A stretch of DNA of 64,000 nt from Hydrocarboniphaga effusa AP103 (lineage in GTDB: Bacteria; Pseudomonadota; Gammaproteobacteria; Nevskiales; Nevskiaceae): assembly GCF_000271305.1 (NCBI RefSeq), contig NZ_AKGD01000001.1:868001-932000 (forward strand), written 5' to 3'. Below are positions 17,574 through 26,015 of the stretch, in pieces (within the stretch, counting starts at the first letter, position 1; each line of letters starts with the position of its first letter). The notes under the pieces are model-generated. The model saw nothing but the letters and a program-made list of their open reading frames with translations. It ran no database searches and was not told where the DNA came from. The position numbers and the translations under genes are program-made.

Positions 17574-18707
17574 TCAGCGCTTGGCAACGTTGCCGCTCAG
17601 GGTCATCACCGGCTCGCTGACCAGGCCGAAGTTCTGCAGCACGCCGAGCAGCTCGCGATGGCCGAAGGCCTGGCAGCCCGACGCGAAGCCGTAGCGCTTC
17701 GGCGGAGCCTGCACGAGGTGATAAGCCGCGTAGGCCTGCAGCAGGCCGGTCTGCTTGTAGTTGCAGGTGCCGTGGATCACACAATGCGCGCGACCGAGCG
17801 GACCGCTCGCGTGCACCGAATCCACCGAGATGTTCTCGCGCGGGTTCTCGCGCGGCGGCATGCCGGCCTGCAGGCTCGCGGCCATGTCGGACAGGGCCTT
17901 CTTCTGCTCGGCCTTCGGCAGCTTCTTGATCTGTTCTTCGATCACGCCGGTGATCTGCACCACGCCGTCCATCACCGGGCGCGCGAACACACCGCCCTGG
18001 GCCTTGCAGTTGTTGACGCGCGGATCGTTCTTGAACCAGACCGGATGCGCGGTGCCGCCCCAGGGCAGCGCCATCGCCGTCTCGTGCTGGCCCGGCACCA
18101 TCACTTCGGATTTCGCGGTCGGCGCCCACTGCACGTACTTCTTGCTTTCGAGGTAATAGAAGTTCGCGGTCAGGATGCTGAAGATCGTCTGCGTGGACGC
18201 ATAGGTCGGGAAGCCCTTCCACAGCACCAGGATGTCGAGCGTATCGAGGCCCGGATGCTCCAGGCACAGCTGCGCCGCGATCTCGCCGGTGGTGTACATC
18301 TGCGCGATGCCCGGCGCGAGCAGCAGGTTCTTCTCGGCGAACTTCGCGCCCCAGGTTTCCTCGGCGTGCATCATCCAGTTCTGCTCGCCGTTGGTGTCGG
18401 TGTAGTGGCAGCCCGCCGCGAGGCTGGCTTCGACCGCCTCCGGTCCGAGCTCCATGAACGGGCCGACCATGTTGAGCACCACCTTGGCACCCGTGAACAG
18501 CTTGGTCAGCGCCTCGGTGGTGTGCTCCACTTCGACGATGTCGTACTCGGCGGTCTCGATGCCGGGAACCTTGTCCATCACTTCCTTGATGCGCTTCGCG
18601 TCGCGGCCCGCCGCGATGAAGGGCATGCGGTATTCGCGCAGGTACTCGGCGACGAGACGGCCGGTATAACCGGTGACACCGTAGATGACGACGGGCTTCT
18701 TGCTCAT
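17574..18707 (-). CDS. Saccharopine dehydrogenase-like NAD(P)-binding oxidoreductase
   Basis: A 377-residue protein beginning MSKKPVVIYGVTGYTGRLVAEYL, a Rossmann GxTGxTG nucleotide site as in the saccharopine dehydrogenase NADP-binding family, followed by RYGVLNMVGPF-type and CHYTDTNGEQ segments typical of the trans-acting enoyl reductase and saccharopine-dehydrogenase-like group rather than of the true lysine-pathway enzyme. Reaction unknown; a reductase acting on a lipid or keto intermediate is plausible from the neighbouring SDR and CoA-ligase genes. Sits between two SDR genes upstream and the CoA ligase downstream, all on the minus strand. Confidence 0.8.
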   Translation of the reverse strand: MSKKPVVIYGVTGYTGRLVAEYLREYRMPFIAAGRDAKRIKEVMDKVPGIETAEYDIVEVEHTTEALTKLFTGAKVVLNMVGPFMELGPEAVEASLAAGCHYTDTNGEQNWMMHAEETWGAKFAEKNLLLAPGIAQMYTTGEIAAQLCLEHPGLDTLDILVLWKGFPTYASTQTIFSILTANFYYLESKKYVQWAPTAKSEVMVPGQHETAMALPWGGTAHPVWFKNDPRVNNCKAQGGVFARPVMDGVVQITGVIEEQIKKLPKAEQKKALSDMAASLQAGMPPRENPRENISVDSVHASGPLGRAHCVIHGTCNYKQTGLLQAYAAYHLVQAPPKRYGFASGCQAFGHRELLGVLQNFGLVSEPVMTLSGNVAKR

Positions 18708-18734
18708 TTTTTCTCTCCTACAAGGGGTTGCACA

Positions 18735-19499
18735 TCAAGCGGTCATGCCGCCGTCGACGACGAGATCGGAGCCCGTCACGTAACTGGATTCATCGGAAGC
18801 GAGGAACAACACCGCCGCCGCGATTTCCGAGGGCAGCGCGAAGCGGCCCATCGGAATGCGTTCGAGCGTCTTTTGGGCGAAGGCCTGCGCCGCATCGGGC
18901 GTCAGCGTCGCAAGCGCTCCGCTGACCATCTGCGTATCCGCAAAGCCCGGGCAGACCGCATTGACGCGAATGCCGGTGCCGCTGCGCGCACAGTGGATCG
19001 CGGCCGAGCGCGTGAAAATACGCACGCCGCCCTTGGCCGCGTTGTAAGCCGGCAGCACGGCCTCGCCGAGAATGCCTTCGATCGACGCGATATTGACGAT
19101 CGAGCCGCGGCGATCCTTCTTCATGCGCGCGATCGCCGCCTGCGTCCCCAGAAACACGCCGCTCAGATTGATGTCGAGCGTGCGCTGCCAGGTCGCGAGC
19201 GAGATCTGCTCCACGTCGACGATATCGGCGATACCCGCATTGTTGACGAGCACGTCGAGCGAGCCGAAGCGCGCGATCGTCGCATCGAGCACGGTCTCCC
19301 ACTGCGCGGCGTCGGTGACGTTCTGCGACATGAAGACCGCATTGGCGCCGAGCCTGGCCGCGGCCTGTTCGCCGGCCGCCCGATCGAGATCGGTGATCAC
19401 CACGCGCGCGCCTTCGGCGATCAGCGCTTCGGCGGCCGCCAAACCCAGGCCGCGCGCGCCGCCGGTCACCACGCACACTTTTCCTTCCACACGTTTCAT
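18735..19499 (-). CDS. SDR family oxidoreductase (FabG-like), first copy
   Basis: A 254-residue classical short-chain dehydrogenase. Motifs: GGARGLGLAAAEAL cofactor loop, NNAGIADI, the catalytic serine in SIVNIASIEG, YxxxK in PAYNAAKGG, and the C-terminal YVTGSDLVVDGGMTA. D in VVITDLDR after beta-2 suggests NAD(H) preference. Likely oxidises or reduces a hydroxy/keto intermediate of the local pathway. Only 12 bases separate it from the next SDR, so the two are co-transcribed. Confidence 0.93.
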   Translation of the reverse strand: MKRVEGKVCVVTGGARGLGLAAAEALIAEGARVVITDLDRAAGEQAAARLGANAVFMSQNVTDAAQWETVLDATIARFGSLDVLVNNAGIADIVDVEQISLATWQRTLDINLSGVFLGTQAAIARMKKDRRGSIVNIASIEGILGEAVLPAYNAAKGGVRIFTRSAAIHCARSGTGIRVNAVCPGFADTQMVSGALATLTPDAAQAFAQKTLERIPMGRFALPSEIAAAVLFLASDESSYVTGSDLVVDGGMTA

Positions 19500-19511
19500 C
19501 GAGCTACTCCG

Positions 19512-20327
19512 TCATTGCGCATTGGCGCCGCCATCGAGCACGATCTCCGCGCCGGTGGTCCAGCGGGAAGCCGGCGAGGCGAGATACAGCACCGCGTTGG
19601 CGACGTCGTCGGGCGTGCCGAGGCCGAGCGGATGCAACTGCAGCATCGCGCCTTCGGCGGTGGCGACATCGGGCACCATGCCGAGCCGCACGAAGCCTTC
19701 CAGCAGGTGATTGCCCATCGCGGTCTTGATCACGCCCGGGTGTATCGAATTGACGCGAATGCCGTAACCGAGCTGCGCGCATTCGATCGCGGCCGACTTG
19801 GTCAGCGAACGCACCGCGCCCTTCGACGCGCAATAGGCACCTAGCCCGGTCACGCCGATCATCGCAGCGAGCGAAGACAGGTTGACGATGGCCCCGCCGC
19901 GCCCGCTCGCACCGTCCGGGCGCATCACCCGGATCGCATGCTTGAGGCCCAGGAACGTGCCGTTGACGTTGATGTCCTGGATGCGCTTGAAGCTTTCGAG
20001 GCTACCTTCGGCGAAGAAGGCCATGTCTTCGACGCCCGCGTTGTTGACGAGCACGTCGAGCCCGCCGAACTGCGAGACCACCTGCGCCATGGCGGCTTCC
20101 CACTGCGCTTCCTGCGTGACGTCATGAACCATCGCCGCCGCTTTTCCGCCCGCGTCGCGAATGCTCTTGGCGGTCTGCTCGACTTCGGCCGAGAGCACGT
20201 CGGTCAGGAACACCGAGGCACCGGCGGCCGCGAGCGTGCGCGCGACGTGCGCGCCCAGGCCGCGTGCGGCGCCGCTGATGAAGGCCACCTTGCCGTCGAG
20301 GCGGAAAATCTTTTCTGGGGATTGCAT
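19512..20327 (-). CDS. SDR family oxidoreductase, second copy
   Basis: A 271-residue classical SDR with GAARGLGAHVA, NNAGVED, YCASKGAV (YxxxK) and WTTGAEIVLDGGANAQ. The frame is open further upstream, but the ATG at 20327 has a strong GAGGAG six bases before it, whereas the longer version adds a non-SDR extension. FLTDVLS after beta-2 points to NAD(H). It is first in the run 20327 to 15536, so the promoter should lie in the 20.3-21.0 kb intergenic element. Confidence 0.92.
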   Translation of the reverse strand: MQSPEKIFRLDGKVAFISGAARGLGAHVARTLAAAGASVFLTDVLSAEVEQTAKSIRDAGGKAAAMVHDVTQEAQWEAAMAQVVSQFGGLDVLVNNAGVEDMAFFAEGSLESFKRIQDINVNGTFLGLKHAIRVMRPDGASGRGGAIVNLSSLAAMIGVTGLGAYCASKGAVRSLTKSAAIECAQLGYGIRVNSIHPGVIKTAMGNHLLEGFVRLGMVPDVATAEGAMLQLHPLGLGTPDDVANAVLYLASPASRWTTGAEIVLDGGANAQ

Positions 20328-20997
20328 GGGGTTCTCCTCGGGTGGTTTTTGGTTTTTCAACGCGCTACGCCTGGGCACTTAATGAACCGAAGCGAGGCTT
20401 TGAGAGTTTTCTTTCGGCCTGTGGGCCGAGTTACTTCTCTTTGCTTGTGCATCGATCCGTAACCAAGAGAAAGCACACCCTGATGGCGCACTTTCGCTGC
20501 GCGAAAGTCCCTTGCGCTGCTCACGTGCTCGGGGCAGAAGTTTCGACGCGACATCCCTGTCGCGACGAAACTCGGCGGGCTCCTGCCCGCCGACCCCTGC
20601 GCGCGCTGCGCTGCTCGGTGCGCCACAAGGGGCCCGACGTCACAAGCCAAAGCAACGGCACAACGCTCGCTTCGCTTTGCGTTGTTTTGCGGCGAGGCGA
20701 AGCGAGCCGTTAGATGTCGCTGTAGATGTTCAAACCCCTGGGAGCGCCGGTTGGGGCGGCGCGCGCAGTGGGGCAGCCGGACAGGACGTCCGGCTGAGCG
20801 ACGTCGCGACAGGATGTCGCGTCGGCGCGACCCCGAGCACGGCGCTCCAAGCGGGGATCCGTTCGTCGCCATGCGACGAACGGACGCGGACTTCGGGGCG
20901 TGCTTTCTTTGCTTACTTTCTTTGCACGAGCAAAGAAAGTAAGGCCCGACCGGCGAGGTCGAACTTTCGCAGCGACGAGCTGAATCCGCAGAAACCA
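20328..20997. other. 670-base intergenic region with a repeat-like element
   Basis: No credible gene. Short open frames exist on both strands but are interrupted, compositionally uniform and lack ribosome sites. The stretch is dense in inverted repeats and is bounded by imperfect inverted copies of a motif rich in CTTTGC/GCAAAG (separate entry). It must also carry the promoter of the SDR operon starting at 20327. Confidence 0.6.
20430..20943. repeat. Element bounded by ~50-base imperfect inverted repeats
   Basis: The left end (20430-20482) contains TTACTTCTCTTTGCTTGTGC, then GAGAAAGCACACCC; the right end (20897-20943), read on the other strand, contains TTACTTTCTTTGCTCGTGC, then AAGAAAGCACGCC. 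Inside, the dyad around 20544-20567 recurs in inverted form at 20802-20824. Similar CTTTCTTTGC-rich intergenic sequences occur as dispersed repeats in Xanthomonadales-type genomes, so this is probably one copy of a non-coding family rather than an insertion sequence; no transposase is present. Confidence 0.5.
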
Positions 20998-23019
20998 TCA
21001 CGCAACCCGCCAGGAATAATCAGCAGACTCCTGCGCGAACTTCACATACCAATCGATCGCCGCCGGATTCATCATCGCATCCCGACTCGCCGCCTTCTCC
21101 AACGGCATGCCCACCAGCAGCTTGCGAACCGGCACCTCCATCTTCTTGCCCGTCAGCGTGTATGGAATCGCCTCCACCGCATACACGCGATCCGGCACAT
21201 GCCGCGGACTGCAATCGTTGCGCAGGCGCCTGGCGATCTCCGATTCGAGCTTGCCGTCGAGCTGCGAACCCGGATTGAGCTTCACGAACATCGGCATGAA
21301 GAACTTGCCGCCCGGCAACTCCACGCAGACCACCAGGCTGTCCGCGATTTCCGGCAACTGCTCCACGCAGCGATAGATTTCCGCCGTGCCGATGCGCACG
21401 CCGAAACGGTTCAAGGTCGAATCCGAGCGCCCGTAGATGTAGCAACCGCCACGCGAGTTGATCTTGATGAAATCACCGTGCCTCCAGATTCCCGGAAACA
21501 CCTCGAAATAAGACTCCTGATAGCGCTTGCCGCCTTCGTCCTTGAGGAAGTAGATCGGCATCGAAGGAAACGGGCTCTTCACGCAGAGCTCGCCGACTTC
21601 ATCGATCACTTCCTTGCCGTCGTCGGACAGCGCGCGCACGTCCATGCCGAGCATGCGCGTCTGGATTTCACCCGCATACACCGGCAGCGTCGGCGCCGCC
21701 CCGACGAAGCCGCTGCAGATTTCGGTGCCGCCCGATTGCGAGGTCACCCACAGATCCTGCTTCACGTGGCGATAGAACCAGGCGAAGGTTTCGGGCGTCG
21801 ACGGCGATCCGCTCACGAGCACGCCTTCGAGCGCGGACAGATCGTGACTTTCCCCGGGCCGTAGTCCGGCCTTCTCCATCATCTGCACGAAGGTCGGGCT
21901 CGCACCGAAGCTCGTACATCGCGTCCTGGCCGCGAGCTGCCAGAGAAAATCGGGGCCTGGATGCATCGGGCTGCCGTCGTAGAGCACCGCAGACGCACCC
22001 GTCAGCAGCGCGGCGAGCAGCAGGTTCCACATCATCCAGCCGGTGGTCGTGTAGAAGAACATGACCGAGCCGGGCTTCAGATTGATGTGGAAATGCATGA
22101 GCTTGAGGTGCTCTAGCAGCACGCCGACATGGCTGTGCACGATCGCCTTCGGCAGGCCCGTGGTGCCCGAGCTGAAGACCACCCAGATCGGGTGATCGCA
22201 AGGCACACGCTCGAACCGGAATGACTCGCGCGGAACCGCAGGATGATCGAGCAGCTCGCTCCAGGGCCTGGCCTTCACCGGGGATTTCGCCTCGGGATTC
22301 AGGTACGGCAGCCAGACGACGTGCTCGAGCGTCGGCAGGCGGCTCACGATCTCCTGCGTCTCCTGCTCGCGCGAAAAATCCTTGCCCGCGAAGCGATAGC
22401 CATCGGCGACGAACAGCAGCTTCGGCTCGATCTGCGAGAAGCGCTCGATCACCGTCTTGACGCCGAACTCCGGCGCCGCCGACGACCACACCGCGCCGAT
22501 CGCGATCGTCGCCATCGCCGCGATCGCGGTCTCGGGGACGTTCGGCATATACGAGACGATGCGGTCACCCGGCCGGATGCCGAGCGCGCGCAACTGCGTC
22601 GCCACGATGCGGACCTTGTCGCCCAGCTCGCCCCAGCTCATCTGGGCGAGCTCGCGCGTCTCCGACAGATGATGGAACGCCGTCTTCCGGCCGTCGCCTT
22701 CGTGGCGCAGCAGATGCTCGGCGTAGTTCACGCGGCTGCCGTCGAACCAGCGCGCGCCCGGCATGACCTTGCGATCGATCACGCTCGTGTACGGGGTATC
22801 CGATTGAACGTCGAAATAGGCCCAGATCGAAGACCAGAAGCCTTCGATGTCGCTCACCGACCAACGATGCAGCTCGTTGTAGTCCGCGAGTTCCACGCCC
22901 TTTTCACTGCGCAGCCAATCGACGAACTTCGCCACGTTCGAGGCCGCCGCATATTCGGGGCGCGGCGTCCACAGCAGCTCGCCTTCGCGCACGCCGCCCG
23001 CTTCCATCGTTTGGGTCAT
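20998..23019 (-). CDS. Acetoacetate--CoA ligase (paralog 2)
   Basis: A 673-residue acyl-adenylate-forming enzyme, strikingly similar throughout to the paralog at 15536-17539. Shared signatures are EGELLWTPRPEYAAASNV, FSSGTTGLPKAIVHSHVG, QSGGTEICSGFVGAAPTLPVY and the catalytic-lysine segment YTLTGKKMEVPVRKLL. Start is ATG 23019, with GGAAG just upstream; the frame extends further but into sequence overlapping the preceding gene. Probably uses acetoacetate or a longer 3-keto or branched acid; two copies suggest different substrates or conditions. It follows a hypothetical gene by 53 bases. Confidence 0.88.
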   Translation of the reverse strand: MTQTMEAGGVREGELLWTPRPEYAAASNVAKFVDWLRSEKGVELADYNELHRWSVSDIEGFWSSIWAYFDVQSDTPYTSVIDRKVMPGARWFDGSRVNYAEHLLRHEGDGRKTAFHHLSETRELAQMSWGELGDKVRIVATQLRALGIRPGDRIVSYMPNVPETAIAAMATIAIGAVWSSAAPEFGVKTVIERFSQIEPKLLFVADGYRFAGKDFSREQETQEIVSRLPTLEHVVWLPYLNPEAKSPVKARPWSELLDHPAVPRESFRFERVPCDHPIWVVFSSGTTGLPKAIVHSHVGVLLEHLKLMHFHINLKPGSVMFFYTTTGWMMWNLLLAALLTGASAVLYDGSPMHPGPDFLWQLAARTRCTSFGASPTFVQMMEKAGLRPGESHDLSALEGVLVSGSPSTPETFAWFYRHVKQDLWVTSQSGGTEICSGFVGAAPTLPVYAGEIQTRMLGMDVRALSDDGKEVIDEVGELCVKSPFPSMPIYFLKDEGGKRYQESYFEVFPGIWRHGDFIKINSRGGCYIYGRSDSTLNRFGVRIGTAEIYRCVEQLPEIADSLVVCVELPGGKFFMPMFVKLNPGSQLDGKLESEIARRLRNDCSPRHVPDRVYAVEAIPYTLTGKKMEVPVRKLLVGMPLEKAASRDAMMNPAAIDWYVKFAQESADYSWRVA

Positions 23020-23072
23020 TCCGGTCTTCCTTTCTCGCGCATGGCGCAGACGTCGTCGTGCTTGGCCATGCC

Positions 23073-23900
23073 TCAGGCGCTTTCGCGCAAGCGACGCAGG
23101 CGCTCGAGCACCTGCTCGGGCTCGCCGTCCGCAGGCACGGTGATGAAGCTGAAATGCACGGCCCGGGCGGTTTCCGATTGCCAGGCGATGCGATGCCCAT
23201 GACGCCGGGCGCCGGTCTGCGGCTCGTCGCTGATGACGAAATCGAGCGCGGAGGCATCGAAGTCGCCGGTCTTCGGCAGCTCGATACCGCAAGCCCACCG
23301 GTAATGCGCCGCGAGATTGAACACGGCGCCGTAGCAGGACAGATCGTCATCGCTGGCCGGCACGGTTTCGGCCGATTCGACGAGCAGCACGCCATCGAGC
23401 CCGGCTTCGCCGAAGGCGCGCAGAAAATCGGCGATGTAGACGGCCGCGGAGTCCGCGTCGTCCGCACCGACTTCGGGCTCGGGTTCGTCCGCAAAAGCCT
23501 GCCGGTAGGCGATCGCCACCCAGGCGCGCGGAGACGGCAGCACGAGCACCACCGGCGTGCTGGCCTGGCTCGACCGCAGGCCGCCGATCATTTCGACCAG
23601 GTGCACGCGCAAGGCCTCGTTCGCGAGCAGCGTGCGCAAGGGCAGCAGCAGGCGATTCTTGAGCCCCATGGTCGAGCGCACGGTGGGCTGCGCCGCGAGC
23701 CAGGCGTCGATCACGCGCGCCACCGGCAAGGCCACCACATCGCTGCGCAGCAAGCCTTGTCCCTTGCGCTGCCAAGCCAGCCACGCGGCCGCATCGGTCC
23801 ACGGCGCCCGGCCGTTTGCGAGCAGCCGTTCGCAGTAATCGTCGGCGTCGATCCAGAGCAGCGGCGCCGGCACATCGAGTCGATCGAGCAGTCGGTTCAT
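23073..23900 (-). CDS. Hypothetical protein, 275 residues
   Basis: Not recognised. A soluble protein with alternating hydrophobic strands and acidic helices: VVLVLPSPRAWVAIAYRQAF, then ADFLRAFGEAGLDGVLLVES, then FVISDEPQTGARRHG. The strand-helix rhythm, with the GLDGVLLVES step, recalls TIM-barrel enzymes such as the uroporphyrinogen decarboxylase/MetE group, but no metal-binding His-x-Cys is evident and the similarity may be only structural. No signal peptide or membrane segment. Its ATG overlaps the stop of a 34-codon ORF, and it precedes acetoacetate--CoA ligase paralog 2, so it is probably part of that operon. Confidence 0.65.
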   Translation of the reverse strand: MNRLLDRLDVPAPLLWIDADDYCERLLANGRAPWTDAAAWLAWQRKGQGLLRSDVVALPVARVIDAWLAAQPTVRSTMGLKNRLLLPLRTLLANEALRVHLVEMIGGLRSSQASTPVVLVLPSPRAWVAIAYRQAFADEPEPEVGADDADSAAVYIADFLRAFGEAGLDGVLLVESAETVPASDDDLSCYGAVFNLAAHYRWACGIELPKTGDFDASALDFVISDEPQTGARRHGHRIAWQSETARAVHFSFITVPADGEPEQVLERLRRLRESA

Positions 23901-24001
23901 CGGCCGGTCGCCAGCGCCTCGAGTTCCACCGCTTCGGTTTCGAATGGGGGAAGCGGATGGGGACGCAGCGCGAGGCCGGCATCCGCCGAGGCTCTGGCCA
24001 T
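23897..24001 (-). CDS. Small ORF, 34 residues, coupled to the next gene
   Basis: ATG 24001 is preceded by a strong GAGGAGA at good spacing and opens a 34-codon frame (MARASADAGLALRPHPLPPF, then ETEAVELEALATGR) whose TGA overlaps the ATG of the 275-residue gene (ATGA). Such an overlap plus ribosome site implies real translation, either of a small protein or of a leader peptide coupling translation of the operon. No family recognised. Confidence 0.5.
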   Translation of the reverse strand: MARASADAGLALRPHPLPPFETEAVELEALATGR

Positions 24002-24137
24002 GACTTCTCTCCTCTGTCGTCGCTGCACGGATGATCGGCGCGCGGCTTCGGCGCGCCCTTGATATGGCACCAGATTAGCGACGGCTTACCGGCCCTTCGC
24101 TACCCTGTCGGGTAGTTTTCCAGCCTCGCTTTCGAAG

Positions 24138-25118
24138 CTAATTCGCAGGTTCGAACGCCCAATCGAGCTTCACCTTGGCGACGCCGTCGAAGGCGCCGAG
24201 CACGGTGGCGTTGCCGTCGAGCGGCCGGGTGATGCGCAGGCTGGCCTGCTTGCTGACGCGATCGCGGCTCAGGCCGATCTGCTCCTGCGTCCAGGCCAGC
24301 ACCTCGCTCGGCACCGGCAGATCGGCCTCGCGGCTCTCGGACTTGCCCGAGACGGTCAGCACCGAGCTTCCGCGCGCGGACGGGATGAACAGGTTCTCGA
24401 CGTAGACCGCCTTGGTCTGCTCGTCGACGACCACCACGTAGTGCTCGCAGAGCGCACGCTGCTCGATGGCGTTGCCGCGCGATTCTGCCTTCCAGTCGAG
24501 CGTGAACGGCTGCAGCTTCTTTTTCTCGCGATCGAAGGCCTGCTCGCCTTCGAAGTGCGCCGCATGCGTGAGCTTGAGCGTGTTCGGGCAGCCCGGATAA
24601 CCGCGGAAATAGCGATAGCGTCCGCCGGGTTCGTCGTACGAGGCGATGAAGGCTTCGAGCTCCTCGGCCGTGTTGTGCTGCATCGCCGTCAGCGCCGCGT
24701 AGCGCTCGGCGGTTTCGGCGCCGCAGCTCATGGCTTCCATGCAACGTCCGTCGGCCTGCGGCGGCTTGGTCGGCGCCCGGGTTCCGAGTTCGGCGAGACT
24801 CGGCAGGCGGCCGCCGTATTCACTCCTGAGCTTGAGCAGGCCCTGGTAGATGTAGTACTCGCTCTTGATGCGCGTGCGCTGCTCGGTGTCCGGATCGAGC
24901 AGGTTGTCGGAGTAGAGCCGCCCGTCCGAGCGCAGTCGTGTCGCGATCTCGTAGCGCTGCCGGCTCGTGGATTTGCTCCACTGCTTGTCGTTGCGCCATT
25001 GCTGCTGGGCGTCGATGTCGAGCGTGTAGCGCAGCTGCCGTTCGGTCGGTTGAAAGCTTCCGGCAGCTTGCAGCTCGATCGGCAGCAACAGCATCAAGAC
25101 GGTGAACAGTTTGCGCAC
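24138..25118 (-). CDS. Periplasmic hypothetical protein, 326 residues
   Basis: Starts at a GTG (25118) behind GAGGGAG, with a clear signal peptide MRKLFTVLMLLLPIELQAAG. The mature part is rich in charged residues, with cysteines near C-MEAMSC and GYPGCPNTLK that might form disulfides. No family recognised. It is last in a minus-strand operon with a SUMF1-fold protein (12-base gap) and a TolA-like protein, all targeted to the envelope, so an envelope role is inferred. Confidence 0.7.
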   Translation of the reverse strand: MRKLFTVLMLLLPIELQAAGSFQPTERQLRYTLDIDAQQQWRNDKQWSKSTSRQRYEIATRLRSDGRLYSDNLLDPDTEQRTRIKSEYYIYQGLLKLRSEYGGRLPSLAELGTRAPTKPPQADGRCMEAMSCGAETAERYAALTAMQHNTAEELEAFIASYDEPGGRYRYFRGYPGCPNTLKLTHAAHFEGEQAFDREKKKLQPFTLDWKAESRGNAIEQRALCEHYVVVVDEQTKAVYVENLFIPSARGSSVLTVSGKSESREADLPVPSEVLAWTQEQIGLSRDRVSKQASLRITRPLDGNATVLGAFDGVAKVKLDWAFEPAN

Positions 25119-25130
25119 GGCTTCGCTCCC

Positions 25131-26015
25131 TCAAGGTAGATCGCGCGCGACGCGAAAGCCAAGGCCGTCGCTGCGCGAGCCGGCGGGATCTCCATCGCGA
25201 TTCGAAACGCGCAGCGAGCGCGGGTGATTGCCCCAGCCGCCGCCACGATTGACGCGCTTGGCGCAGCCGTCCTCGACCCAGGCACGGCCATCGGCCGGAG
25301 CGCCCGTGTAATCGGCGTGCCAGCAGTCGGCGACCCATTCCCAGACGTTGCCGAGCATGTCGTGCAGACCCCAGGCGTTCGGCGCGTAGCGGCCGACCGG
25401 CGCGGCTTCGCCGTAGCCGTCGTCGCATTCGATCTGCCAGTCCCATTGCGGATGCGCCTTGCGGCCGGCGCGATCGAAGCCGTTCGCGTTCTGGCAGGCG
25501 AATTCGACGACGTTGCCCCAGCTGTACTGCGTCTCGCTGCCCGCACGCACCGCGTATTCCCACTCGGCTTCGCTCGGCAGCCGATACGGCTGATGCGTGC
25601 GTTGCGTGAGCCAGGCGACGTAGCGTTGCGCCTGGTCCCAGCTCACGTCGGTCACCGGCAGCTGCGGATCCGCAGCGCCCGCCGGGAGTTCGTCGCAGCC
25701 TTTGGCGAGCGCGCAAGCGGCCCATTCGGCGCGCGTGATTTCGTAGCGTCCGAGCGCGTAGCGCCGCACGCTCACTTCATGCACAGGCTTTTCGTAGGAC
25801 GCGCCGTTGTCGAGCAGATCGCCCATGCGGAAACGTCCGGCCGGAATCGTCACCAGCACCGGCGTGTCGGGGCAATCGCGAAACGCCACGGGCGCGCCGG
25901 GCGGCGTCGGATCGACACGCGTCGGTACGCAGGCTTCGTGCTGCGCCGATGCGGCTTCGGCGAACGCGACAGCGCAGAGCGCCAAGCCCCATTGCAGCCA
26001 TGCACGAGCCGTCAT
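25131..26015 (-). CDS. Exported SUMF1/FGE-fold protein
   Basis: A 294-residue protein with signal peptide (MTARAWLQWGLALCAVAFAEAASAQ) and a formylglycine-generating-enzyme-like (SUMF1) domain: TIPAGRFRMGD, VTDVSWDQAQRYVAWLT, YRLPSEAEWEYAVRAG, LGNVWEWVADCW, and RGGGWGNHPRSLRVSNRDGD, GLGFRVARDLP. The RGGSWC-type active-site cysteine of true FGE is replaced by glycine (RGGGWGN), so it is unlikely to make formylglycine; many such exported SUMF1 proteins are binding modules. Its ATG overlaps the upstream TolA-like stop (ATGA), indicating coupling. Confidence 0.88.
   Translation of the reverse strand: MTARAWLQWGLALCAVAFAEAASAQHEACVPTRVDPTPPGAPVAFRDCPDTPVLVTIPAGRFRMGDLLDNGASYEKPVHEVSVRRYALGRYEITRAEWAACALAKGCDELPAGAADPQLPVTDVSWDQAQRYVAWLTQRTHQPYRLPSEAEWEYAVRAGSETQYSWGNVVEFACQNANGFDRAGRKAHPQWDWQIECDDGYGEAAPVGRYAPNAWGLHDMLGNVWEWVADCWHADYTGAPADGRAWVEDGCAKRVNRGGGWGNHPRSLRVSNRDGDPAGSRSDGLGFRVARDLP

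Noticed and set aside
15293-19844. Two very long plus-strand frames over the ligase and SDR genes
   Set aside because: They cross several well-supported minus-strand genes and lack ribosome sites and motifs.
20357-21001. Possible 214-residue minus-strand protein in the intergenic element
   Set aside because: The sequence is made of repeats and inverted repeats, with no ribosome site and no family; treated as a repeat element.
25131-26015. True formylglycine-generating enzyme for sulfatase activation
   Set aside because: The active-site cysteine motif is RGGGWGN here instead of RGGSWC, and no sulfatase gene is nearby.
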